DNA of 64,000 bases from Adiantum capillus-veneris (taxonomy: Eukaryota > Streptophyta > Polypodiopsida > Polypodiales > Pteridaceae). Position 1 is the first letter of the stretch; each line of letters opens with the position of its first letter. Of the stretch, positions 1-13,032 are shown one piece after another. The notes under the pieces are model-generated. The model searched no databases. It was not told where the DNA came from and was given only the letters and a program-made list of their open reading frames with translations. Position numbers and translations under genes: made by a program. Where the stretch lies: NCBI GenBank assembly GCA_014529385.2, contig CM043961.1:10170978-10234977 (forward strand), in the 5' to 3' direction.

Positions 1-2109
1 CTCACTTTGATATGGTAAAAGCTGTACTCAAATTGAGTAATGGGAAGTTCAAGGACACCTTTCTACATAATTGACTCCCATCATGTCAAAGAGAGTCTGG
101 TCATGAAAAAAAGTTGGATGAACATCTTCTTTTGACAACAACAAAAAAGCTTCAACAACAACAATAATAAAGGTCCTACAAGCATATCATGCCCATGCAA
201 AAAAGGAGCTACCAACCATCAAAGAAAAAGGTAAAGCTAAAGCAAATACTGAAGTAGATCAATTTTGCAAGTCAACTTTACCTTCAACAAATATCCATCA
301 AACTTCCAACGCAACCTCTACATCAAAATCCACACCATCGACAATGCAATGGAAACCAAAGCAAAAAGTTTATTAACCAAAGTTTCCATCACAAAAATGC
401 CTCCAAAAGAAGCCAAAAAGAATCAACCAAGTGTTAATATCCAAAGAGCACATCAAAGTCAAAGACCCAGTTTGGATACACTAAGCACCAATTCAATCTC
501 AACAATCGAAGGTAGTAGGGTGGGTAGCATCAGATGAGTTAATCATCAGTAAAGGCTAATTTCAAGGAAACACAAATATTGGGCCAAAATGCCTAAGGTA
601 ATGGCATGTACATACTTACCCCAAGGAAAACGTTCTACAAAGAGCAAGCTAAGCTATCAACCTTAAGAGGAACACCTCAATCAAGAGAAGGAACAACCAC
701 AAAGGGCCAAAGAAAATATCTTCAAAGAAACAACCAACACAACAAGTATGGGTACGAAGATGAAATTCAAAAGAACTACCCAACAAAGACAGGTGAAGCA
801 TAACATGATTTTGGTTAGCTACTTGAAGCACAAGTATTTCTTGAAAGTAACACTCAAATATGGTTACCAAAGGCAGTAGCTCAACTTGGAACAATGAATC
901 GGTCATGAAGCTCAAGGCTCCATCCAAAGGAAAGCATTCACAATGAAGAGCCAATAGAAGCCATTTGAAACCAAGGGTGATATAACCTCCAGATGGATAC
1001 CTCATATTCTACTACAAAAGGAAGTCTTTTACAAGGGTAATCATTAGATACAAATATCAAAGCCTAGTGTCCATCAAGTCAGAGCAGAAGGGAAAATGTA
1101 AAATCCGATCACACAAAGAAAAAAAAAGTGGGTTTTGAAATTGCTATCGGAAACGCAAACACAAAGCACCCACCAACATCTACAACTGCTTCTCATGGGA
1201 GATAAAGTGAAGGCTTCATCACTCCCTTCTACAATCGTAGAACCTGTTTCAGAGAGCAAGATCAACATAAGGCAAGCAAATCAAGAGGAGCAGAAGTATG
1301 GCAACCTATTGGAAAAAATAGTGGCATATAAAGACCAAAACAATGAAAGAGGCCTAAATCTCAAGAACCTATGGAATTGGGTTTCTAGCCTTGAATAGGT
1401 ACGTCCAAGTCACCATTAAAAATACATGGCATAAGAGTCAAAGTCGGGCAGCTAAGCCACAAAATGAACAAGGCATTAGTCCCAAAGATTCAAGTAATAG
1501 TCTCTGTGGTCTACGAGTCTTAGCTATTCTAGGTAATGCTAAGAGTTGAGCATATTTATGTTGTGTTGCTCATGCTGGTATAGGTGAGCATAAAAGTCAA
1601 AGTCTATGTATTTTAAGTCTGGGGAAGTGAAGGAGGAAGTCCAAAAGACACTCACCAACTGAGAACTATGATGTATGAGTGGAGAAGCTTCTACATCAAA
1701 ACACCTTCTTGGAAATGCAAAAGCTATTGCGGAATCCTTTGATGTCACCTATGCTACATTTATTCCTTATAGCACCCATCAACTCCATTTTTCACAACAC
1801 ATGCTTTTGTTTGACAAATTTCTTGTATGCATATAGAGGGTCCTATAATTGACACTTGCATTAGACACTCTTTCTTTGTTTCTCCCAAGCCCTCACCTTG
1901 CATAAACACGTACTTCAAGTCCACTTGCTCAACCCTATAAGAGCGTATACCAAAGGCACTTTTTTCCCATTGGCTTTTTTTCCTTTGTTCATTCAGGTTT
2001 TTGACACTAATTCAAAAATACTCAACACTATCCTCTTGTACATATTCCTTCTACATCAACAACAAAAAATAGCTACCCAAATCAATCATCGAAGCGAGCA
2101 ATAGTTGCA
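1..2109. other. Unassigned repeat-like flank
   Basis: No recognisable gene was found. Short open frames occur on both strands, for example 265-537 (+, 90 aa, Lys/Ser/Thr-rich) and 1135-1398 (+, 87 aa), but none shows a domain or a start context worth calling. The stretch is A-rich on the plus strand and looks like old transposon debris. Confidence 0.4.
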
Positions 2110-2296
2110 GATAATCAAGAACAACTTATTCAAAGTGAAAAATGCCAGGTTCGACAGTGATGGACAAAAGCTTAGCAAAAAAAAACCTAAGTAAAGATAG
2201 AGTCCTCTCCTACATCTAGATAAACAAGACAATATATTTGTTAGCCTTAAATACGTATTACAAGTGTCAACAGACCTATCAGTTGTTATCCAATGT
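2110..2296 (+). repeat. Host repeat block, left copy
   Basis: This block closely matches 41268-41446 in the same orientation; shared landmarks are the segments around GAACAACTTATT, AGTAAAGATAGAGTCCT and CCTATCAGTTGTTATCC. What follows the right-hand copy (ATGTCCT..TTAAAAC) also follows the right edge of the gypsy element near 40984. The gypsy element therefore appears to have inserted just after this block in a host tandem repeat with a period of about 460 bp. Confidence 0.6.
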
Positions 2297-3130
2297 TGTC
2301 GGAGAGATACAATCCTTGCAGATGCTAGCAAAATGAGAACCAGGCCATCAAACAAGATTTCAACCAAGGATGGAGCTTGACCCATAGGCGCATGGAAACA
2401 AATAGATGGGTGTCAATCATCTACTCTCCCCTTTAGAGACAATCACTACCAAGGGAAATGAACTCAAAACACACTACGTATGCACAACCGCTACCTTACC
2501 TACGACGGCTATGCTCTCCAAAATGTGACCTAACGTTGTCGAATTGCCACAAAACTCAAGGAGTAGACTCTACACACCTAGAGGAAACTACATTAAAGTC
2601 TTTAACCCAACTTACTACTTGCAAGCACTTGGTGTGCAAAATGGATATGAAGATAGGCAAAAAAATTATAGGTCACTGATTCTCAATGTGTTTAGGCCTA
2701 AAGTGTAGTTCAACTCACCGTGAATGCAAAGACATATAGCAATCACAAAACGGATACATAATTAAAGAAAAAACTCACTTTGAAGGTCGTGGGAGAGCTC
2801 TTCAATTGTGCAAGCTTGGTGTAGGTGCCTTTGCAATGTAGCTTCAGTAGTGCACATAGAGAGTAGAAGAAGACCTCACTCACTCTCTCACACAAAACAT
2901 AGTCACGGCACGATTAGTTGAGCTCAAATATGATTCATTCAAGTTATCCTTAGAGTTACACATTTTGGCTTTTATACCTCAACCTTGGAGGTTCTAACTT
3001 ATCAAAATTACCTCCTACTTTCTACCATGGGTTCAACTGATCCGCATATTTAATATATTACAATCTAGAAACTCGATTGAGTCCCGAACAATAATTACAA
3101 TAGAGTTCGTCAACAAATTAGATGACCTCC
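2297..3130 (-). repeat. 3' LTR of gypsy 1
   Basis: Aligns in direct orientation with 40071-40955: both begin TGTC, share AACCAAGGATGGAGCTTGAC and later ATTTAATATATTACAATCT. The two copies differ at many positions, so the insertion is not recent. The inner edge is approximate. Confidence 0.75.
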
Positions 3131-3350
3131 AAATTAAATGACTTGTGTCAAGTTTCTCTGAGTTTGGAGCACTGTCTCTATGGATAAGTCCATATTTTGC
3201 CCAAGGACTCCAACTTAGCGGTTTTTGGCTAAATGGTGGCTTCATGTGGTCCAAATTGCATGAGACTTGGTAGGTGAGCTGTATAATGCATGGTTAAGGG
3301 GTTGGTGTGGAAAAGTTGATATTTGCATGTGTAAAAGTGCCAGCCAGCAA

Positions 3351-3370
3351 ACATCATACCTGTATGATGT
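3351..3370. repeat. Palindrome ACATCATAC-NN-GTATGATGT
   Basis: Perfect 9-bp arms with a 2-nt centre. The same motif occurs five times at 38346-39555. It is preceded by a degenerate CCAAATT..GACTTGG segment at about the same distance as in those copies, so it is a diverged copy of the same repeat unit. Confidence 0.7.
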
Positions 3371-4649
3371 CTAGAATGCAGAACTTGAGTTTTGATGCAT
3401 GGGGAAGATGTGCGCCAGTGCCCTACGCCCTAATTGCTAGTTTTGAACTTAAAATGTCAAATTTTTGGCATAGAAAACTCCCTGTTTGGCATTTCAGTCT
3501 CTGAAATGGATTTTTGTATTTGGGGATGACTTTTTGTGATGATTCTTCTTGCACTTGATCACCCAAGCTTGTAGTAGGGCAAGCTTGTAGATCACCCAAG
3601 CTTCTTGCACTTGATCACCCAAGCTTGTAGATGCAGTAGGGCACCTTTCTATGGCTTCGGTGTAGCCTTTTGTCTTACGGATACCATTTTTAGTGATTTG
3701 TCACTCAAATTGCATCTTTTTGTGAGGAGATGGTTGGTGATGGTTTTCCTTGATGTTTGATCATATATTTTGGTTGTCGATGGTATGTCCATGATGCCCA
3801 TGAAGTTTACACCATCTCTTGGTAGGTTGATCATGGTGGAAATTATATTGGCTTGTAGACAACCTCGAGGGGAGCGTCTAGTCATGAAGTTTGGTGCCAA
3901 TCTGACAACTTGTTCCACATTGACCTTTGCAGGCTCCAAGAACTTAGGGTTTTTCTAGCTGACCTAAACCAGCATAGGAGGTCATAGATGCGCTCATCTA
4001 GCTTAGGGTTAACCCCTTATCAAGTCTTGTAGTTATCGGGTAAGTGGTTGTCGAGTTACAATGCCGTTTTGGTGTCTTTTCCGCGATGTTAGATTACTGC
4101 TTTTGTTTCTTTTTTTGCATCGAAGTTAGCATAGAATAAGTAGAGTACATGGTAATGAGCCTACCTCTCAAGTTTGGCACCGATGAAAATGAGGTAGTAA
4201 GTGGGGCCCAAAATATCTTATATCAGGGGTCCTTGGGCCACTTGCAACAAGATTTGACATGTGCTCCTATCTCATCGTGAAATGCACTTTTGGCTCAAAA
4301 TATTTTGCATTTGGACTCCGTTTGCCCGATTTTTGAAAAATTTGTCATTTCGTCCAAAAACTGGCCGGATCGACTTCCCGCAACTTTTTCCATAATTGCA
4401 CCCATACTTCACCATATGTCCCCCTTGACTTACTGATCGCTCTTATATTTTTCTTTTGTCATTCCATCTCCATCTCACTTTTTCTATTTTTCTTTGTTTT
4501 TCTCCATTAACAAAAATAACTAAAGTAATCTAAAAATACCAATAAATCAAAATAAATAAAAAAACCCAATAAACCACTATGTACAATCATTCATAATATT
4601 TTTGGCCGGAGTGCTCCGTTTTCCTCATTTTTATGCATAAAAACTACTA

Positions 4650-4785
<136 letters not shown>

Positions 4786-5054
4786 TACCTAGAGGCAACC
4801 TTGGGACCCATACTTGATTGTACGGCTGGGTTGGTTTCTAGGGTGTGCCATTTGTCTTTGTTGAGGTAGTTGTAAGTTTCTCCTGCTGTACTTGTGCAAC
4901 CTCTGCCTTCCGAACCCATATTGCTTAGGTGTCTATTATGACTGTAGTGGTGGCTGTTGTTGCTGCTTGGTGGGTTTTCCAGATAGATCCCTGGACTATT
5001 CTTTGTGCTCGGCTTTGTAGTAGTAATCTCCTATGTTTTTCTCTTTGGAATCCA

Positions 5055-5330
5055 TTATTGATTTGTCACAAGAAAGGGTTTTGTGCCCTTAGCTTTTAAG
5101 TCCATTACCAATAGTTTGTTGTGTTGTTCCGCTGCAAATGGAACCACTTGATTGTCTACTGCATGTTGAATGTTGATTGTATCAAAGCTCCAATCAATGT
5201 GTACATAGTAATTTCTTTGCCATGGCTGATGAAGCAATAATGGATGCTGTGCTGGTTTATCCTCTACCACATAAAACTTTATGTAGATAGAGATATTGAT
5301 AATCTGCACATGTGTCACCGTCCATCCCAT
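5055..5330 (-). other. Possible post-integrase ORF remnant of gypsy 1
   Basis: A 91-codon open frame on the element's coding strand, between the integrase and the 3' LTR. I do not recognise a domain. Some Tat/Athila elements carry an extra ORF in this position, but nothing in the sequence confirms that here; it could be chance. Confidence 0.25.
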
Positions 5331-5582
5331 TGCCTTGATTGAATGCGTTGAATAACTTTGAATGTCCTGTTCTTTTGGTTGAAGCTTTCCTCAAGTGTGC
5401 TCTACTTGTATAAGCTGTAGGAAATAAGAATTCCCTAAGCTTCGGAATCTAGGATTGCACTGGCCTCCACTTGATTGCCTCCAAGCTTCACTTTTATGGT
5501 TGGATCCACCGTTATGCTCCTCTTCAAAATTTGTCACTTTGATTACATTGATCCGTAGTGGTGGTCCTTGTTGCTGATCTTT

Positions 5583-6738
5583 TCATAGAAGCTTCCAGTT
5601 TTCCATGGTCTCCTTGGCTTCATCTTGAGCTTCTTTGATAACGTGTTGTTTTTCTTGAGATCGTTTCTTTTCCACATGTATTTGTTGATTCATGTCATGG
5701 GTTAGTGATAGATAATACTTTTTAAGCTGAAAACCACTAATATAATTAAGAATTTCTTCACCATCCAATGTAGCAAGCTTGACAGCCGCACTTGGCGATA
5801 TATCAATCACCAAGGGTCCCATCCCATGCTTTTTAAGTTCTTTTTCATGTTGTTTCAATGTATAAACCAGGACATAGTCTCCTATTTTAAACTCTTTTGA
5901 GTGTACATGCTTATGAAAAAAATTCATTTTTTCTTCTTTTTTGAGCGTAGATAGAGGCTATGGCCTTCAGGAAAAGCTCGTCTAGTTTTTCAAGGTCATT
6001 GACTCTTGAAGACTAATTCATGGCCTGTCCATCTGTCCAATAGATTGTTTCGTAGGCTACCCTATAAGCCCACATTGTAGCATTTAACTATTGTTCCCAA
6101 TCTGCTCTTGAATCTGATACTATTTTGGTCAAGATAGTGCATAGAGTCTTATTTGTAGCTTTAGCCTATCCATTAGCCTGTGGATGGTATGGAGCAGACT
6201 TCCTGTAAACTACCATGAATTCATGTAAAAGATTTTCAATAACTTCATTAATGAAATGTGTGCCACGATCACTGGCAATTTCTATGGGTATACCATTTCT
6301 AACAAAGATATTTTCAAATAGAAATTGTGCAGTGGTCCTTGCATCTTCTTTCTATGTGGCCTTAGCTTTAGCCCATTTTGTGAGATAGTTTGTAGCTACA
6401 ATGATATATTGGGCATGAGTTCTGTAAGCGGGGAGTGAAATTGGTCCTACAAAATAAGCTTTGACTCCCATCATTGGCCTTAGAGGCATCTCATATCTCC
6501 TTATCTTCACTTTGGTACATTGAAACACATCACATCTCTTAACGTATTCGTCATCACCCATGTGTAATGTAGGCCACCATATTCCAATGGTTAAGACAAT
6601 TATTACCGGTCTTATCCCCTGAAAAATGGCCTTCAATGAACCCTTCATGTGCCTTTTCGAGGATTGGAAAATACATGCTTTTGGGTGCACATATCCTGAG
6701 TTAATTGTCCTTTTCTCTCTTGTACAATTGATTTTCAA
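5583..6738 (-). pseudogene. Gypsy 1 integrase (degenerate)
   Basis: The integrase inserts element cDNA into chromosomes. The upstream part (6352-6738) shows a diverged zinc-binding region and the typical run into the core, including YVKRCDVFQC and AYFVGPISLPAYRTHAQYI followed by TNYLTKWA. In the next stretch (about 6000-6350) core-like segments such as SDRG and PYHPQANG can be read only by changing frame and crossing stops. The C-terminal portion is open from 5927 to 5583 and contains the post-core segment FKIGDYVLVY and a charged tail. The His and Cys ligands of the zinc region are partly lost. The gene cannot make a complete protein as it stands. Confidence 0.8.
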
Positions 6739-7432
6739 TTAGTTCAAAATTGCAAACGTTTATTTCTATGGCCCTTTGCCATGCTCTAGAGGTGTTTTCA
6801 AGAAACTTCTTCGTTGTCAGGTAGTCAATCATGTATTGGCTCCATTTTGGTGTAAGTGCTACTTGGAACAATGTTGCATGTTCTACCAGTGGTTTAGATC
6901 TGTACGTTGCACAATTAGTAATGTACTCCTAAACATCAGTGCGCATATTTGGCCAATAAACTCCTAATTGTTGCAAGCACTGGTATGTTTTTTTTTGCAA
7001 GCAATGAAATGCTAAGTTGTGAACATGTGCTTCCACAATATAATAGTTGTACTCCTCTAGACTTATGCATTATCATAAAATGTTGTCGAGCCTAAATGAT
7101 ACAAACATCAAGTAATTGGAAGTACCTTGATTGTTGAACCGCTCGTCTTTTGATTTCTTGCCCCATTCTATCAAACTTGCCCCCATAGTATATCAAATTG
7201 GCTATTTCTAGAAACCATTTGGTTATCATTTCAATGTTAAAAAGATATGCATCGGGGAGTCATTGTCTATCCCTTCTGGAGCTTCTTTGTTTGGCAATCT
7301 GGGAAGGTGATCTACTTGTATATGCATCTTCCCTTTTTCAACCATGACAGTAAAAACAAACTCTAGCAATATGATAAAACATCATACAATTCTTCTAGTA
7401 TTGCATGATTTGTTTACGAGGTATAAGAGGGC

Positions 7433-7749
7433 TTAATGGTCGATGAAAAACACGAACTTGTTTTCAAGGAGATAATTTTGGAATTTCTTCACAGCATATG
7501 TCATCCCTAGCCCTTCTCTCTCCGTGGTTGTGTAGTTATTCTCAACACTGTTAAGCTGCCCGCTTGCATAGCAGACTGGGAAATCCATATTTCCTTTTCC
7601 TGGTTGGGCCAAGATGCATCGAATATCAAATGCCAAGCATCAATATGAACATGAAAGATCTTCTCCAAATCTGGTGCTTTTAATATTGGAGCGAATATGA
7701 GTGCTTTCTTTAATTTTTTAAAGGATTCCTCACACTCATTTGTCATCAC
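7433..7749 (-). pseudogene. Gypsy 1 RNase H (degenerate)
   Basis: Two overlapping frames carry pieces of a gypsy RNase H: CEESFKKLKKAL and FHVHIDA (start of the domain) in one frame; GKGNMDFPVCYASGQLN, ENNYTTTEREGLGMTYAVKKF and FFIDH in the other. A frameshift near 7630 separates them. RNase H would remove RNA from the RNA:DNA hybrid during reverse transcription. It follows the RT directly, as expected for Ty3/gypsy pol. Confidence 0.8.
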
Positions 7750-7757
7750 AAAAGCTA

Positions 7758-8580
7758 CTATAAGTCTGTATAGAGGTTGAGCAATGATTGCATATGTAGA
7801 ATTACTTTTATCTTATCTAAATCGGTAGATATGTCATTCTCCAAGACAATATGTCCCAGGACTCTGCCTTGTCTAGCCATAAATACACACTTTTTTGGAT
7901 TAAGATAGATCCTATAAGTTTTGCACTTCTCGAATACTTTTTTGAGGTGCTCTATATGTTCATCTCTCAAGAGAGGATGCACACATAAGTCATCCATGTA
8001 TATCTCCAAGGTTATCCTGAAGTATTCCTTAAAGGCATGTGCCATCAATCTCTAGAATGTTGTTGAGACATTGGTCATGCCAAAAGGCATCACCCTATAT
8101 GCATATATACCCCATTCTGTGGCAAACACTATCTTGTATTGATCTTCAAGAGTAATTGCAAGTTGGTTATATCCTGAGAACCCATCAAAAAAGGAGTATG
8201 CTCGTGTACCTGCCACTCGTTCTAGGACATGGTTAGTAATAGGTAAGGGATAATTATCCCTTATCGTGGTGGCATAACCTTCTTTAGATTCACACATATT
8301 CATAGTTTACCATTCTTCTTAGGCACTACCACAATGGGAGATACCCAGCTGGTGTGTTCTATCTCGTAGATAAAATCAACTTCCTTTAATTTATCAATCT
8401 CCTCCTTGATGCTCTTAGCAAACATATCATTGTACGTGTAAGGTCTCTATTGGCTAGGCTTTGCATTGGGTTTTAATGGGATTGTGCGATAAAATATCGT
8501 AGGATCTACTCCTTTCAGGTCTTTATACGACCAAGCGAACACGTCCTTGTACTCCTTGAGAACACTTATAAGCTTCTTCT
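7758..8580 (-). pseudogene. Gypsy 1 reverse transcriptase (degenerate)
   Basis: The reverse transcriptase core is spread over several open segments. Upstream residues such as YKDLKGVDP, FIYEIEHTSWVSPIVVVPKK and NGKL read through 8580-8310. The segment 8303-8052 has YPLPITNHVLERVAG, YSFFDGFSGYNQL and YRVMPFGMTNVSTTF; 8048-7758 has the catalytic box as YMDDL and NPKKCVF. Stops and a frameshift separate the parts. The coding strand continues upstream only across the Penelope-like insertion that begins at 8676, so the pol gene was split by that insertion. Confidence 0.85.
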
Positions 8581-8770
8581 CCTCTTTTGGATTCAGATCG
8601 TTGCTATGTAGGCTGGCCATGGCTCTTCTTCAGGTCTTGCAAAGTCTATCTTCTTTGCATCCTTAGGCCCATCTACCTCACCATCCTTCACACAAATCCC
8701 CCCCACCAAAAGAAGAAGAATTAGGTGAAAATTTTGGCTTCCCCTCACTAATCCGCATGCTTACCAACTC

Positions 8771-10568
8771 ATGCTCTTTGGTAAGCTTCCCTCACACTCA
8801 CTTGTTACTAACCCTACCTCTAGTTTTGTACATAATCTAACCACTCGTCCCCTCTCTTTCAACGAAAGTAAATGCTTAGACTTAGGGCTCAAATACATCC
8901 CCCCACCCTCCAACCCCCCACCCAAGCTCATCCTTCGAGCCCACGAAGCCTTGTCTAAGAGCCTTCAACTCAAAGTGTTCTTTCAAAATTCACCATCCAA
9001 CCGACCTTCCCATTTCAAACCACCTAACCCCTCTTGGATGCCCCCCTCCCTGAACCCTCAATTAGAAAACATCACACTTCAAAACCACCTAAATCTAATT
9101 TCTACACTTTCAAGCTATAACGCTTCGCGCTCTAAATTTTTTCAAGCAAGCACTTAAAACCCTTTCTAAGGACTCCTCCATAATCATTAAACCGGCCGAC
9201 AAAAACCTAGGCCTCACCATCCTCTCTAGAGAGTGGTATGACCAAGAGGCCCTTAGGCAACTCAATGACCAATCCACTTATCAGCCCGTTACCATACCAC
9301 CACACAACTACGTTGCCTCCTTACTCTACTCCATCACCATCAAATACACTCTCCTTACTCTAGAAGAATCAACCTTTATTCTTGCACCAATTTCCAAACC
9401 CTTCAAACCTTGCCCTATCCAGTTCCTTCCTAAGATTCATAAACCTTCCCTTGTAGCCCGCCCTACATGCTCCTACTGAGGATACATATTAGAAAATGCC
9501 TCCAAATGGCTACACTACCAACTTTACCCTATCCTCCTTACACAAAAACAACACCTCAAAGACTCTCTATCCCTCATCATAGATCTCCAAGAAAAACCCT
9601 TCCCTCCGCACAGTCTCCTTTTCACATTTGACGTGACCTCTCTCTACCCTAGCATCCCCATATCCCTAGGACTTCTAGCCCTTAGAAGCTCTATCACTAA
9701 CCATTTTGATAATCCAAAAACGGAGTTCATAATCTCACTTGCCTCCCTAATCCTCTCACACCATTATCTTTGCTTCAGAGATAAAGTGTGGAAACAAATA
9801 AAAGGCACAGCTATGGGGTCAAACTTTGCAGTGGTTTATGCTTGCCTATTTCTCTGTCACTTAGAAAATCACTCCCCTCTTATTCACAACCCCAACCTGG
9901 CTTATTATAAAAGATTCATAGATGACGCGTTTGGAATCTGGACAGGCACGCTTAGCACACTCTCCAAAGCACTAGACTCCTATGCCGCCCCTCTACAAAA
10001 GCATATAGTAATCACCCTTGTCATCTCCACCTTCGAAGCCACTATCTTGGATGTCCATTTTCATAAAGGACATCGATTTAGCCAATGTGGCATTCTAGAC
10101 TCTAACTGCCACCAAAAGCCACTAAACTCTTACCAATACATACCTTGGATCTCTTGGCACCCTCTCCACCAGAAATTGGCTTTTATAAAAGCAGAACTCA
10201 TACGTTATATCATTAGAGAGAGCACCTCAAAGGGCTTCTCAAGCCTAAGAAGCCTCTTCTTCCAAAGGCTTCTTTACAGGGGATATCCTAGAGGACTTTT
10301 AATAAAAGTATTTTGCTCAATCTCTTACCAGGAGAGACCTTCTCTTTTAAGCAAAACTCCAAAAACCAAAAAAGTTCTCCCCATTATCTTGAAACTTCCT
10401 TTTTCACTAGAAACTCGGAAACTTAATCCTACCCTAACCATTGGAAAACCTCTCCACCTAGCATGCAGCCTTTCCCCCACCCTTGCACATCTTGACAAAC
10501 CCACCCTTTGTTGGACTAATGGCCCTAATTTAAGCTCTATCCTAACTAGAGCCTTAGAACCACATTGA
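8771..10568 (+). pseudogene. Penelope-type reverse transcriptase, copy 1
   Basis: The first open segment (8771-9157) has the N-terminal PLE region (RPLSFNESKCLDLGLKYIPP). The frame then shifts; the second segment holds IIIKPADKNLGLTIL and, from 9633 to 10568, motif A (VTSLYPSIP), motif B (QIKGTAMGSNFAVVYACL), the catalytic box YYKRFIDDAFGIW and the PLE thumb region (WHPLHQKLAFIKAELIRYI). Copy 1 also has an in-frame TGA at 9477-9479 where copy 2 has CGA, a C-to-T change at a CpG. It shares the same frameshift near 9150 as copy 2. This copy is dead. The RT primes cDNA synthesis at the target in this family. Confidence 0.88.
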
Positions 10569-10950
10569 AGAACACTTCTTTCCCTTTATATTTTACCCTA
10601 CCCTAACACCCATTTTTGTGTTTTGCAGGAATACGCCCATAACTTCACATACTTGGACCACCCCTACTTGGCCATTTCCTTAGTTTATTTTGAGCCTCCC
10701 CTGACAAGGCACCTCGGCATACCTCGGTTCATTGTACTCCCTTCTTTGCATTGATCTCATGATGAAAAGAAATCCCCCATACCACCAACTACCCTTTACC
10801 CTTTACCATTGTAATTTTGTTTGGCTATAACTTGTGGATGTAAGAAAGCCCCTAACCCTCTCTTGATGCTGAAATCATTACCACCTACCTACATTCCACT
10901 TTAAGTCTTTTTCTGCCCAAACATTTGTTATGGTAATAATGTCCCAACCC

Positions 10951-10953
<3 letters not shown>

Positions 10954-10986
<33 letters not shown>
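10954..10986 (+). repeat. (CT)n microsatellite, left half split by LINE
   Basis: The same CT run is continuous in the second PLE copy (19617-19663). Here it is interrupted by the LINE and resumes at 13031. Confidence 0.95.
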
Positions 10987-10989
<3 letters not shown>

Positions 10990-12962
10990 TCTTTACCATT
11001 GAAGATGTATGCCGCACGCTTGAGAAACTTGCTACTCGCAAGGCAGGTGACCTTCAAGGTGTCAAGGCTGAAATGATTAAATGGACAAGCAAGAAAACAC
11101 GATATTGGATATGCGATATGTTTAACCTTGCACTTCAGTATGGCATGCCTCATGATTGGAGTGCAAATTGGATCAAACCTTTGGACAAAGGAGGAGATGT
11201 AAACAATGTGAACAACTATCGCACTATAATTGTTGGTTCTTTGATGGCAAAGTTATTTGGATGTATCATGGAGATGAAGATAAGTGAATGGGCTGAAAAG
11301 AATGGCAAACGTGCGCTTGGCCAAGCAGGTTTTCGAAAGCATCATAGCACTATTGATCACCTTGTCACTCTTCGAGTTCTTATGGAAGCGTCTCGATTGA
11401 AAGGAAAAAAGTTGTATTGTTGCTTTGTGGATTTCAAGAAAGCTTTTGACATGGTACCGCGAGGAAATCTTTGGAGACGTATGCAAAGCCTTCAAGTGCC
11501 GAGAGAATTTATGCATGCAGTCTTTCGCATCTACCAAAAAGTGATATGTCGATTACGTATGGGAGATGGAATTTCAGAATTTTTTGCAAGCACTATTGGT
11601 GTCAAACAAGGATGCCCACTTTCCCCAACCCTCTTTGGGCTACTCATTGATGAATTGGAATACATGGTTCTTGATTTTATGCAGCAAGAAGGCATAGAAG
11701 AGGTTAAGATTGGAAATGCGGTGATCATGCTTTTGCTTTATGCCGATGATGTAGTGCTCTTGGCACATACCTTAGAAGATGCACAAAAGCTTATGAGTGT
11801 CTTGGAACGCTTTTGCCTACATAGCGGGCTGATCGTGAATGGATCGAAAACCAAGGTTATGCTTGTAAAGACCCTCAATGACGAAAATCCATGCATTGTA
11901 TACAACAATGAGAAACTTGAAGTGGTAGATCACTTCAAGTACCTTGGCCTTGAGGTTCCATCCAATCATAAATGGAAGGATTGTGCAATGCGTCGCTTGG
12001 AAGCCGGAAAGAGGGCTTATTATGCATTTGAGAACATGTGCAATGCAGGAGAGATCAAGTGTTGGGCTCTCAAAAAGTACCTCTTTGACACATTGGTGAC
12101 ACCGGTGCTTCTTTATGGAGTGGAGGTGTGGGGTGGAAGCATCGGGAAGTCTACTTGGAAAGAGTTTGAGAATGTCCAAAAGCGTTTTCTCACCAACTTT
12201 CTCCAAGTCAAGACACAAACACCCTACATGCTCTTACTTCTTGAGTCCGGATCGCTTCCCATTGAGGTCTTGGGCATGGAAAGGGTTGTGGAGTACATGC
12301 GTAAGACACAACGTAGCCCTTTGCATCGACTTCCTAGAATCGCATATGAAGCAAGTCAAAAGGTTCAAAAGACATGCAAGAGCAAAATACTAAGTTCGGG
12401 GTGGATACTTGATATCAAGAAATGGTTTGGAAGATGGGATGCATGTCACTTGGTCAAGGATGCGTCGATCGACTCCCAAGTTAATGAGGCCTTCTTACAA
12501 CGCCAATGTATCATGGCTTGGGAGAAATCCGGAGGTTCTCGCTTCAGCCATTACACCACACACGTTGCCCCAAACTACAAATCTCTCTTCTTCTCGGAAC
12601 GAGGTAACCGAACCCAATCCTACATCCTTGAGCCCATCCCGTTGAGTGCGATCCGCACCATTGCCTCCATTCGTCTTAGCTCCCATTCTCTACGCTGCGA
12701 GACAGGACGTTGGGGCACTGGCGAGGAGTGTCATCGACTTTGCACCTTATGCCCTCGTCAAGTGCGAGAGAGTGAGTACCACACACTACTTGAGTGCTCA
12801 GCTTTTGACCACATTAGGTCCTCTTTTCCTCATATATTCAGCCATGAGCTCTCCCTACATACCTTCCTCTCCCAACCACGATGTGGACTCTCTATTGCGA
12901 CGCTCATTTCAGCCATTTTTGAGCATCGAGAGTCACTTATGAACTCCACTCACACCACGTGA
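10986..12962 (+). CDS. LINE reverse transcriptase with C-terminal zinc finger (5'-truncated, otherwise open)
   Basis: An open frame runs from the truncation point to the stop at 12960-12962 (about 658 codons; first ATG at 11073). Motifs in order: NYRTIIVGSLMAKLF, LGQAGFRKHHSTIDHLVTLR, CFVDFKKAFDMVPR (motif A), GVKQGCPLSPTLFGLLIDEL (motif B), LLLYADDVVLLAHT (motif C) and VNGSKTKVML. Near the C terminus there is a Cys/His cluster, CHRLCTLC followed by EYHTLLEC, like the finger of plant LINEs. The absence of internal stops suggests a young insertion. It lacks an upstream start and the endonuclease region, so it is not autonomous. The promoter is absent. Confidence 0.88.
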
Positions 12963-13026
12963 CATGTTCATTTGGTCCCATAGGTCATATTTGACCTCCC
13001 AGGACGATAATAGAACTATCTATCTA

Positions 13027-13032
<6 letters not shown>
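12963..13032 (+). other. LINE 3' UTR and (TATC)n tail
   Basis: About 50 bp of 3' untranslated sequence ends in ACTATCTATCTATCTATC, which passes directly into CT repeats. There is no poly(A). Pairing of this tail with the CT/GA target is a plausible way to choose the site. Confidence 0.7.

Noticed and set aside
12115..12942. Additional ORFs overlapping the LINE RT
   Set aside because: They are alternative frames of the real RT gene.
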